Source of the DNA: Thermoproteota archaeon
GTDB lineage: Archaea; Thermoproteota; Bathyarchaeia; Bathyarchaeales; Bathycorpusculaceae
Length of the DNA: 5,126 nucleotides
Direction: 5' to 3'
Assembly (NCBI GenBank): GCA_012511995.1
Contig: JAAZFA010000208.1
Coordinates: 1 to 5,126 of the forward strand
Positions 1 through 5,126 of the stretch are shown here, piece after piece (the first letter of the stretch is position 1; each line of letters opens with the position of its first letter). The position numbers and the translations under genes were made by a program. The notes under the pieces are model-generated. The model made no database searches. It worked only from the letters and a program-made list of their open reading frames with translations, and was not told the DNA's origin.

Positions 1-76
1 CATTGGCTCAAGGTTAAAGAAATTGATGGAAAGAGGCATAATTTGAGTTGCATTCATAACTTGTCGGATACTTACA

Positions 77-1312
77 TTATGCTAATTCACGGGTTAAGCG
101 ATAAACTTCAAACAAGGGCTCGTAGATAATACCCTCGTTTAAGCAATCCTTAATGAGTTGTTCGGTGTCTTGCGGTTTCTTTTTTGCTTCTCTAATAATG
201 TCTGATTTTTTCGCGCCATATTCTCCGGTTGAATGATACTTTCGGATTATCCGGATTATATCACGGTATTTGACATTAAGCGATGCTAGGTTTTCTTTGC
301 CTGAAATTGGGCTAGCAAGTAAATCTGACCAAATATCATAAAGGTACTCAAAGTTCCATTTGAAGTACTCATCAAAAACTTTGGACGCAACTTGGGGACC
401 TGCTATGTTGATATCATTAGCTCTTGCATAAGCTAAACATTCTCGAAACACTGAGGATGGTCTTGAATTGTAACTAGCGTTGAGGAAACCGTGCTTAGTC
501 AAGTGTGCTGGGTCCAATCCATAACTATCAACCAGCTTTTCCAAACCATCCACTATCCTTGCCTCAGATGTTGGGATATCTTCGATAATTGGTGTTTTCA
601 TGTGACTAACTATCATGAATTTGAGCGCGTCAAACTGATCTATAACCGGTCTCAACCGGTTAATGCATGCATCCTCTGGGATAACTGTTGGCACATCACT
701 AAGACTACAAGGTGGATCTTCTATCGATAAAGGCTGGCTGTTTTTACTAAACATTGACAACGAAATTTCGCTATCCTGGTCAGGCGCCAAACTCTTATGT
801 GTCAATAAACTTTCAGTCACCCTTGATAGAGGTCTATCGGCGTCTTCTGTAACAAAACCATATTTGTATCTTAATACAAACCTTCCAAATCGTGTTTCCA
901 CTTTATGGATGTTACCCATATCTTGGGGTATTACATTTTTTATTTCCCTCACCACTTTCAATGGCAACCCAGACTTTGTAGAATCGTACAAGGTCAGATT
1001 TATTCCACCCATATTTCCAAAAAATGCTGGTGTGCTTATTGCAGAGAATGCCAGAAAATCCCTTATTTGTGGTTCTAAAGATTCTACTCTAGAGGTTAAA
1101 CCCAATTTGAAATCTTTATAACTAAATGATAATTTTTGAAATTCAAGAGTTGATTTAGTGTTTATCCAATCATAAACCTCTAGCACCAAATCGCCCTTAA
1201 AACGCCTAGAACTTTCAGATATTTTCTGAATCCTTTCAAATTTAGCAAGCCCTGAGGCAGTAATATACGCGTTCTCAGACGGCGCAGTGTCCGTATAGTT
1301 CATGCAAACCAC
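77..1312 (-). CDS. Unrecognised 411-residue protein with MCM-like C-terminal winged helix
   Basis: I do not recognise this protein as a whole. Residues 1-165 look like a mixed alpha/beta domain without cysteine clusters or obvious catalytic motifs. Residues 170-215 are a polar, proline- and serine-rich linker. Residues 216-335 are mostly helical. Residues about 348-408 form a winged helix ending in an IIYEP turn (395-399) followed by VYRL. That pattern (helix, LIKDCLNEG, IYEP, short strand) closely resembles the C-terminal winged helix of archaeal MCM helicases. The preceding AYARAND stretch (294-300) faintly recalls the MCM lid, but no Walker A, Walker B or arginine finger is present, so it is not a helicase. 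DNA binding is an inference. The listed start is GTG; an ATG three codons later (1303) is an alternative. Neither has a Shine-Dalgarno sequence. The frame stays open upstream to 1420 without a start codon, so the true N-terminus may lie in the 1342-1515 reading frame (see findings). Confidence 0.8.
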   Translation of the reverse strand: MVCMNYTDTAPSENAYITASGLAKFERIQKISESSRRFKGDLVLEVYDWINTKSTLEFQKLSFSYKDFKLGLTSRVESLEPQIRDFLAFSAISTPAFFGNMGGINLTLYDSTKSGLPLKVVREIKNVIPQDMGNIHKVETRFGRFVLRYKYGFVTEDADRPLSRVTESLLTHKSLAPDQDSEISLSMFSKNSQPLSIEDPPCSLSDVPTVIPEDACINRLRPVIDQFDALKFMIVSHMKTPIIEDIPTSEARIVDGLEKLVDSYGLDPAHLTKHGFLNASYNSRPSSVFRECLAYARANDINIAGPQVASKVFDEYFKWNFEYLYDIWSDLLASPISGKENLASLNVKYRDIIRIIRKYHSTGEYGAKKSDIIREAKKKPQDTEQLIKDCLNEGIIYEPLFEVYRLTRELA

Positions 1313-1341
1313 ATAGGCCTGATTTGAGAAGAGTGTTGGAA

Positions 1342-1515
1342 CTAAAGCAAAAACGCCATTACCAATCCATTTGACATAGCACTTACAGAGGCCTTCTCGT
1401 TTGCTTTTACGCTTGAATATTCATTTATTCGCTCATGCTCAAAAGGCAACCATAGCGCTCCAGATTCACGTTGCCACAACTTGAGATTGAAATACTTTAA
1501 GGATGAGGATGACAT
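1342..1515 (-). CDS. Small 57-residue protein, possibly the detached N-terminus of the downstream gene
   Basis: This ATG-started frame encodes 57 residues. It begins MSSSSLKYFNLKLWQ, has a charged middle (FEHERINEY) and ends in a hydrophobic run (NGLVMAFLL). It lies 29 bases upstream of the 411-residue gene on the same strand. A weak AGGA element sits about ten bases before the ATG. I recognise no family. It is probably coding: the composition is protein-like, and the downstream gene's frame overlaps its 3' half. One extra T in the five-T run on the coding strand (plus-strand A run 1349-1353) would join it to the larger frame. The product would be about 479 residues with a continuous hydrophobic stretch across the junction, suggesting a membrane anchor. 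It is therefore either a genuine short gene or the first part of a gene split by an indel or a sequencing error. Confidence 0.5.
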   Translation of the reverse strand: MSSSSLKYFNLKLWQRESGALWLPFEHERINEYSSVKANEKASVSAMSNGLVMAFLL

Positions 1516-1666
1516 GGATAACTTCCTAAGTTAACCATTAATAGCATTTTTATCCTTAAAGGCTTTAGCAAAAAACTATTGACTGTTTCCTCAAAAGCAA
1601 AACATGTGCGCCAAAGCAGCTATTGTTTATTCGGCCAATGTTACTTGGTTTCATTATAGTAAAATG

Positions 1667-1675
1667 CTTATATAG
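1667..1675 (-). promoter_or_regulatory. Candidate archaeal TATA box for the 57-residue/411-residue genes
   Basis: On the minus strand this reads CTATATAAG, preceded by an A-rich stretch that could serve as a BRE. The expected transcription start is about 25 bases downstream, near 1646, giving a leader of roughly 130 bases before the ATG at 1515. A closer but weaker TATA-like sequence (CTTTAAGG, about 1555-1562) could instead drive a short-leader transcript. The 1516-1733 gap contains no convincing gene; a 29-codon frame at 1565-1654 has its ATG upstream of the predicted start site. On the plus strand the same element would only produce antisense RNA over the toxin gene. Confidence 0.35.
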
Positions 1676-1733
1676 TGTTTTACTTTTATGAAATGCCGAG
1701 TTATATTTTTGAACAAAGCTACAGAATCAAGTC

Positions 1734-2894
1734 TCAAACTGATTCCTTGACGAGTTCATTTATCTTGGAAAGGTTGTTGCTACTTACTACTTGCCAAAAT
1801 ACTCGGTTCAACGGTTTACCTTTGAGTTCCCTAAAACAGGGTATTTGTGTGTCTGCTAGGTCTCTTAAGGTTTTATTAACTGTTTTTACTTTATCGCCTT
1901 TTATAGTAGAAAGCGTTTGGTCAATTAGCTCTGCTGTACTGTATTGATTAAACGCTTCTTTTAGGTCCACTTTCCCGTCAAATACAGGTTTTAGAAGTCG
2001 GCATAGGAATCGAATTTTTAGCACACGTGCACTCCACACGTATAGAGGCCACTTTTGAGAAGAACTAACGTAAAACTGCTGAAAGTTCACTATATTTCTC
2101 TTAATACCGGCATCTGCTTCTGCAGTGTCAGAGAGTGCATACTTATCCATTGTTTTCTCGATATCGTCGAGCACTTGCAAGACTGTTAGTTCCTGTTCTC
2201 GATACTTAGCTTCTAGTGGCACTATCGTTTCAATGGCATCGAAAATTTCTGAGAAATCACTCAATGTCAATTGTTGTTTCTTGCTTAAAACGGAAACGTC
2301 ATAAATTTGTTTGGGGACATCTGGTAAATCAGATATACCAATCGTGTTTTCAGCAAGAGTTAAAATTTTATCGCCTATGAGTGACGAAACCGAGTAACAT
2401 TTTAATTGGTTGATGGTTAAAGCAAAAGTCTCTTTATTTGAAATCATTTGTATGGGGAGTTTGACATCTTCAAGCAAGAAATCAATCTTAACTTCACGCA
2501 ATCGCCCATTCTTAGAAGGAATCAGCGGCTGCACCTTTGCCAGGTAAGTCACCATATTAATCTCTTTGTGAGGACGCTTGGGGGTATATTTTTCAAACTC
2601 CACAGAAGGGATTCTTTTATGAATTTGCGATAAAACCTCAACTATCTCCTCTTTCTTTTTGGGTGCAACGATATCTACGTCTACACTGCCTCTTTGCATT
2701 TCAACCGGAAGATGCAACTGAACGGCAGCTCCACCTTTTAAGACAAAATCTTCAGATTCTCTTTGCAGTTGTGCGGCAATCTCACAATCCCAGAGAAAGA
2801 ATTCAACCTGTATCGGATCTGAAAAGCCATACTTACGCGCTTGTTCTCTCACTTTTTCCTCTGAAAAATAAGATTCATTATGAAGCCAAGTCAA
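1734..2894 (-). CDS. abiEii: AbiEii-like nucleotidyltransferase toxin (type IV toxin-antitoxin)
   Basis: This is the toxin of an AbiE-type module. Family members are DNA-polymerase-beta-fold nucleotidyltransferases; characterised relatives bind GTP or modify tRNA acceptor ends, stopping growth, for example during phage infection. Visible motifs fit: VLKGGAAVQL (51-60) carries the nucleotide-binding GG, and R68-GSVDVD (69-74) supplies the metal-binding D72 and D74. VKIDFL (135-140) supplies D138 as a third acidic residue, and GDKILTLAEN (174-183) with K176 precedes a KQIYDV motif (195-200), matching the family's lysine and D-x-x-D-like elements. No key residue appears missing. The C-terminal half (about 205-386) is largely helical. 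At 386 residues it is longer than many AbiEii proteins. The start is TTG, four bases after the antitoxin stop codon, with a strong AAGGAG eight bases upstream, so the two are co-transcribed and probably translationally coupled. The substrate is not deducible from sequence. Confidence 0.9.
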   Translation of the reverse strand: MTWLHNESYFSEEKVREQARKYGFSDPIQVEFFLWDCEIAAQLQRESEDFVLKGGAAVQLHLPVEMQRGSVDVDIVAPKKKEEIVEVLSQIHKRIPSVEFEKYTPKRPHKEINMVTYLAKVQPLIPSKNGRLREVKIDFLLEDVKLPIQMISNKETFALTINQLKCYSVSSLIGDKILTLAENTIGISDLPDVPKQIYDVSVLSKKQQLTLSDFSEIFDAIETIVPLEAKYREQELTVLQVLDDIEKTMDKYALSDTAEADAGIKRNIVNFQQFYVSSSQKWPLYVWSARVLKIRFLCRLLKPVFDGKVDLKEAFNQYSTAELIDQTLSTIKGDKVKTVNKTLRDLADTQIPCFRELKGKPLNRVFWQVVSSNNLSKINELVKESV

Positions 2895-2898
2895 AGCT

Positions 2899-3717
2899 TT
2901 AACTCCTTATTCCTTCAATAACGGCTTTTGTCGATTCCTTTAGGACGCTCTCATTTAATTGCAAGCTAGGAACTAGCTCTTTTACTATCGACTCCATTTC
3001 GCCTCTTATGCCTCGGCGGCTTGCAAATCTTAGGAGACGACTAATATCAATTTTCTCTTCACGAAATGCATTGGCGATTAAACGCCCAACTTCCATTTCA
3101 GAAAAAGGAATTCTATACCGTGTTACTTCAAAATATGTATCCACAAGGGCTCTTTCGATGGTTGCTCGACCATTAAGATTGCCTTCAAGAACTGAGTATT
3201 CCCGTATGACAAAAATGTCGCCCTCCTCTAAAGCTTGGAGCACAACATCAATCTGTTCTCTGTTTGGATTGAGAAACGCTCCCATGCCCTTATCTTTTAG
3301 AATATTAGATGCATACTCGCCCGAACCTTTAATCACATAAATGAGGTGAATTTGTCTCCGGGTAAGCAGGTGATGAAACCTTGTTAAGGCTGAAGGTCCA
3401 GTTATCATAAAATCTATGCCTTTTTCTGCGAGACTATTTTCAGCGTCTATAAGCTGTGGAGAAGTAAATGATACCGTAAAGTTTGATGATAAATCAGCAT
3501 TGCCACTTGATAAAGGTCGAATATGACCCACCTCATAGATGCCTCTGGTAGATCGAGCCAGAGAACCTTCTTTTACCAGTTGAAATAAGGCTTGACGTAT
3601 CGCTATCTTGGAGTAATTGGTGTTTTTCTCCAAAACTTTAACTGCTTCATCAACTAGAAAGGGTTCGTTTCCAAACTTCTTTTTGATAATTTGAAGTACT
3701 GAATCAGTCCATGGCAT
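2899..3717 (-). CDS. abiEi: AbiEi-like antitoxin and transcriptional repressor
   Basis: This is the antitoxin half of the AbiE module, 272 residues. In studied bacterial systems AbiEi neutralises the toxin without stable protein-protein contact (hence type IV) and represses its own promoter through an N-terminal winged helix. Here residues about 5-64 form that winged helix: a helix near DEAVKVLEKN, the recognition region SKIAIRQALFQLVKEGSLAR (36-55), and a wing ending GIYEVG (59-64). Residues about 85-250 match the AbiEi C-terminal domain layout, with MITGPSALTRFHHLL (104-118) and RATIERALVDTYFEV (184-198). The gene is the first of the operon and overlaps nothing. The ATG has no Shine-Dalgarno site. 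A TATA box centred about 29 bases upstream implies a leaderless or nearly leaderless mRNA, supporting this start. Identification rests on architecture plus the AbiEii neighbour; the exact AbiEi subfamily is not assigned. Confidence 0.85.
   Translation of the reverse strand: MPWTDSVLQIIKKKFGNEPFLVDEAVKVLEKNTNYSKIAIRQALFQLVKEGSLARSTRGIYEVGHIRPLSSGNADLSSNFTVSFTSPQLIDAENSLAEKGIDFMITGPSALTRFHHLLTRRQIHLIYVIKGSGEYASNILKDKGMGAFLNPNREQIDVVLQALEEGDIFVIREYSVLEGNLNGRATIERALVDTYFEVTRYRIPFSEMEVGRLIANAFREEKIDISRLLRFASRRGIRGEMESIVKELVPSLQLNESVLKESTKAVIEGIRS
2903..2908 (-). promoter_or_regulatory. Shine-Dalgarno site that fixes the TTG start of the toxin
   Basis: The minus strand reads AAGGAG here, eight bases before the TTG at 2894. 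It lies inside the last codons of the antitoxin gene. It supports the TTG as the real start and couples toxin translation to passage of ribosomes through the antitoxin stop codon at 2899-2901. Confidence 0.75.
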
Positions 3718-3724
3718 TGCTAAC

Positions 3725-3768
3725 TACTAACTAATTACAAAAATATATTTTTTTGCTATTTGTTAGTA
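3725..3768. promoter_or_regulatory. Inverted-repeat operator candidate around the antitoxin promoter
   Basis: The left arm TACTAACTAAT (3725-3735) and right arm ATTTGTTAGTA (3758-3768) are inverted copies with one mismatch in eleven bases. They flank the TATA element nearly symmetrically (repeat centre 3746.5, TATA centre 3745.5). An additional direct copy of the half-site core, CTAACTA, occurs at 3720-3726 next to the one at 3727-3733. AbiEi proteins are known to autorepress by binding inverted repeats in their own promoter, so this is the probable binding site. It would cover the core promoter in both directions. Binding itself is inferred. Confidence 0.6.
3741..3750 (-). promoter_or_regulatory. 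Palindromic TATA box of the abiEi-abiEii operon
   Basis: AAATATATTT is identical on both strands. On the minus strand its centre is about 29 bases from the abiEi ATG, placing the transcription start within a few bases of the start codon. On the plus strand it would place a start near 3772, about 15 bases before the ATG at 3787 of the divergent winged-helix gene, so it may serve both directions. Confidence 0.6.
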
Positions 3769-3786
3769 AAAATCTTTTTGTTGCGC

Positions 3787-4098
3787 ATGAAGCGGTCGCC
3801 TTAAACGCCAAAACCAGCCACAAAAGGTCCAAATTCGCAGGTTCTGGATAGGTCTTCGCCCAACTCCACAACAAAACGCACACTCCATGTTTTTGCTCCA
3901 TCTGTATACGGCAAAAGTATCGAGGCAACGCTGCTTGGGCAAATAGAAAAGGGAAACAATACGGCTAGCGGCATCGCTAAAGTCATCGGTGAATCTGCGA
4001 ACTTTGTTAGAGTCAAGCTTTATGAATTGGCAAGCAGAGGGCTAGTTAAAGTCGATAAATCCAGTAAACCGCATAGGTTTAGATCAAATAAAAGCTAA
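3787..4098 (+). pseudogene. Small winged-helix regulator interrupted by an in-frame TAA
   Basis: From ATG 3787 the frame reads MKRSP, then TAA (3802-3804), then stays open for 97 codons to TAA at 4096. The first part after the stop is a polar, proline- and serine-rich linker. The last 60 or so residues form a clear winged helix: ATLLGQIEKGNNTASGIAKV, then a recognition helix around NFVRVKLYELASRG, and a wing LVKVDKSSKPHRF. This is the style of MarR- or ArsR-like and many archaeal DNA-binding proteins. No ATG, GTG or TTG occurs between the TAA and the middle of the domain, so no intact protein can start normally. It is either a recent pseudogene, a sequence error at the TAA, or a gene using a rare start such as CTG (3844). 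It is divergent from the antitoxin gene and may share its promoter. Reading frames on the opposite strand here are shadows. Confidence 0.6.
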
Positions 4099-4169
4099 TT
4101 AAAACGTAAGTAATATTCAGGAAGTTTACACTAGAAGCATTTGATTTTTAACTTCATTAGGGGTTGATA

Positions 4170-4547
4170 TCATGGATTTGAATGTAAACAGAGCCCATCT
4201 GAATAATCGATGAAGGACAAGTCGCATTTTTTTATTATAGACTCGATTTCTTCAGCGATTTTCTTGATATAATCTGGTAAATACTCTTTTCTTCGCTCAA
4301 AAAGTTCTTGCAGGATTAATTTAATTTTCTGAATGTTTTCAGCCATGATTTCAAAATCAGGCAGCTTTTCGATTTCTTGATACTTATCTGTAACCGCTTC
4401 AATGATTCCGACTACAGGGATTGTATAAGCCCATAATATTATGGACCTGAACTGTTCTCCAAGTGATTAGGTACTGCAGTCTATCGAGTTAAATCTGACC
4501 GTTTCTATATTCCTAAATTTGTCTTTTAGAGAAAGTTTGCAGTCCAT
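4170..4547 (-). pseudogene. Decayed gene fragment: hydrophobic segment plus charged helical tail
   Basis: One minus-strand frame runs from ATG 4547 through 26 residues (MDCKLSLKDKF and on) to a TAA at 4467-4469. It then continues open for 98 codons to the TGA at 4170-4172. After the TAA it encodes a hydrophobic stretch (SIILWAYTIPVVGIIEAV) that could span a membrane. A long charged helical region follows, with ELFERRKEYLPDYIKKIAEE and EIESIIKK suggesting a coiled coil. The amino-acid composition is plainly protein-like. The longest remaining piece with a normal start is 58 residues from ATG 4346. No family recognised. It follows the HEFTH fragment on the same strand, with a frame change near 4520-4530, and is probably the 3' part of the same ancestral gene or of its neighbour. 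Confidence 0.5.
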
Positions 4548-4912
4548 TCAATGTATTAAACAGTTGAATAGTATTTCCGATGGTTAGATTGTCTTGGACT
4601 TTGCCTTTCAAGCTTGCAGCAACATCTGCCAAAAACTCCATTGCGACTCAACTTGCATCATATTCTTCCCAGACCGCAGAAGCGTTATGAAGAATTGCTT
4701 CCTGGCATCCAACAGGTTTTTTGAAGTATTCATCGGACCCTACCTTTTAACCAAACAAAGTGGTCATAGTTTGCATGCGTGAATTCATGAAGGAAAGTGC
4801 TGTTTCGGAAGAATATTTCTTCTATTAGCCATCGACCAAAGATTTTACCGTCGAAAACAATCGTAAAAACAAGCTTGCCATCTTTGAGTAAAGGTATTGT
4901 TTTTGCTGCCGC
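4513..4912 (-). pseudogene. Remnant of an HExxH zinc-metallopeptidase-like gene
   Basis: A frame open from 4912 to 4733 (60 codons, no start codon at its head) reads as strand-rich sequence (LLKDGKLVFTIVFDGKIFGRW), then a helix with STFLHEFTHANYDHFVWLKG. HEFTH (4775-4789) is the zinc-binding HExxH motif. The protein then shifts frame near 4735-4745 and continues SDEYFKKPVGCQEAILHNAS and VWEEYDAS. A glutamate in CQEA, about 25 residues after HEFTH, is a possible third zinc ligand, as in gluzincins and ImmA/IrrE-type proteins. A TGA at 4648-4650 interrupts it, and 42 more codons (MEFLADVAASLKGK and on) follow to TAG 4513. With one frame change and one internal stop it cannot make an intact enzyme. 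Family assignment beyond HExxH protease is not possible by eye. Confidence 0.55.
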
Positions 4913-5055
4913 CTAGCCATATTCATGCGCTGGATTAAATGAGGATTTTGTAATCTAGCAGATTCTTTCGCCGCATTTTTGAAAAGTATAGCGTTTAGGA
5001 AGTCCTCTGACAATATCTTGCCGCAATGAGGACAGTTGATAGGCTTGTAATTCAT
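4825..5055 (-). CDS. Small protein with a CPHCGK zinc-knuckle motif, probably frameshifted
   Basis: The product is 76 residues from ATG 5055. NCPHCGKILSEDFLNAIL near the N-terminus contains one CxxC pair, as in half zinc ribbons. A basic stretch follows (AAKESARLQNPHLIQRMNMA, then RRQQKQ), resembling small archaeal and phage CPxCG proteins of unknown function. This start is preferred because AGGAG ends nine bases before it. The frame also remains open upstream to a TTG at 5121, but that leaves the site inside the gene. The last 25 or so residues are likely out of frame: one extra A in the five-A run (plus-strand T run 4900-4904) would pass translation into the HEFTH frame. The original gene may thus have been a longer zinc-ribbon plus protease protein, or two overlapping genes. 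Confidence 0.45.
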   Translation of the reverse strand: MNYKPINCPHCGKILSEDFLNAILFKNAAKESARLQNPHLIQRMNMARRQQKQYLYSKMASLFLRLFSTVKSLVDG

Positions 5056-5064
5056 GTTTTTCAT

Positions 5065-5069
5065 CTCCT
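5065..5069 (-). promoter_or_regulatory. Shine-Dalgarno site of the CPHC protein
   Basis: AGGAG on the minus strand lies directly against a first ATG (5064) and nine bases before a second ATG (5055). The spacing favours the second as the start. Confidence 0.5.
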
Positions 5070-5126
5070 GCCAAACTCGCGCTGGAGCGACAACCTCTAA
5101 AAAAGAAAGCTTATGGCGCAAGCGTC

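Noticed and set aside
1..129. Plus-strand frame open from the window edge to TAA at 127-129, and a shorter one ending at 44-46
   Set aside because: Either could be the 3' end of a convergent gene, but 42 or fewer codons without motifs, one overlapping the 411-residue gene, are not enough to call.
644..660. Two AACCGGT copies three bases apart
   Set aside because: They lie inside the coding region of the 411-residue protein and are explained by codons; nothing suggests a site there.
491..1121. Two plus-strand reading frames (491-730 and 663-1121) opposite the 411-residue gene
   Set aside because: They lie entirely antisense to a much longer, better-composed gene; their proteins lack recognisable features.
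1565..1654. 29-residue minus-strand frame between the toxin gene and the 57-residue frame
   Set aside because: No ribosome site, unremarkable composition, and its ATG lies upstream of the transcription start predicted from the TATA box.
1675..1947. Plus-strand 90-residue frame overlapping the end of the toxin gene
   Set aside because: Mostly antisense to the AbiEii C-terminus; no motif or Shine-Dalgarno site.
3731..4016. Two minus-strand frames of 65 and 71 residues upstream of abiEi
   Set aside because: They are reverse shadows of the plus-strand winged-helix frame, and one runs over the abiEi TATA box.
4431..4444. Perfect 14-base palindrome CCATAATATTATGG
   Set aside because: It lies inside the decayed coding frame and has no promoter or partner copy; an AT-rich palindrome of this size can occur by chance.
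4594..4782. Plus-strand 62-residue frame
   Set aside because: It is antisense to the HEFTH remnant, whose minus-strand frames carry the recognisable motif.

Overview
The window looks archaeal, with moderate confidence. Its promoters look like archaeal TATA boxes. The best one sits about 29 bases upstream of a start codon that has no Shine-Dalgarno sequence, as expected for a leaderless transcript, while an internal operon gene does have a clear Shine-Dalgarno site. AGA and AGG arginine codons are frequent, and the C-terminus of one protein resembles the winged helix of archaeal MCM helicases. I cannot name the lineage; a member of the Thermoproteota or Bathyarchaeia would fit, but that is a guess.

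Layout, in the direction of transcription on the minus strand (right to left). From 5055 to 4170 lies a small CPHC-motif protein that runs into a decayed gene carrying an HEFTH (HExxH) zinc-protease-like motif, broken by stops and frame changes. From 3787 to 4098, on the plus strand, is a small winged-helix gene interrupted after five codons by an in-frame TAA. From 3717 to 1734 is an intact two-gene operon, an AbiEi-like antitoxin and repressor followed by an AbiEii-like nucleotidyltransferase toxin. This is a type IV toxin-antitoxin and abortive-infection module. From 1515 to 77 are a 57-residue reading frame and an unrecognised 411-residue protein with a C-terminal winged helix. These two may be halves of one membrane-anchored protein separated by a one-base homopolymer change.

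The most informative regulatory structure is the 70-base gap between the antitoxin gene and the divergent winged-helix gene. A palindromic TATA element lies almost exactly at the centre of an 11-base inverted repeat (arms 3725-3735 and 3758-3768, one mismatch). This is what an autorepressor site controlling the toxin-antitoxin operon, and perhaps the divergent gene too, should look like.

The toxin-antitoxin pair is intact and flanked on the right by pseudogenes, the usual picture of an accessory island. No rRNA, tRNA, CRISPR array, transposase or insertion sequence was seen.
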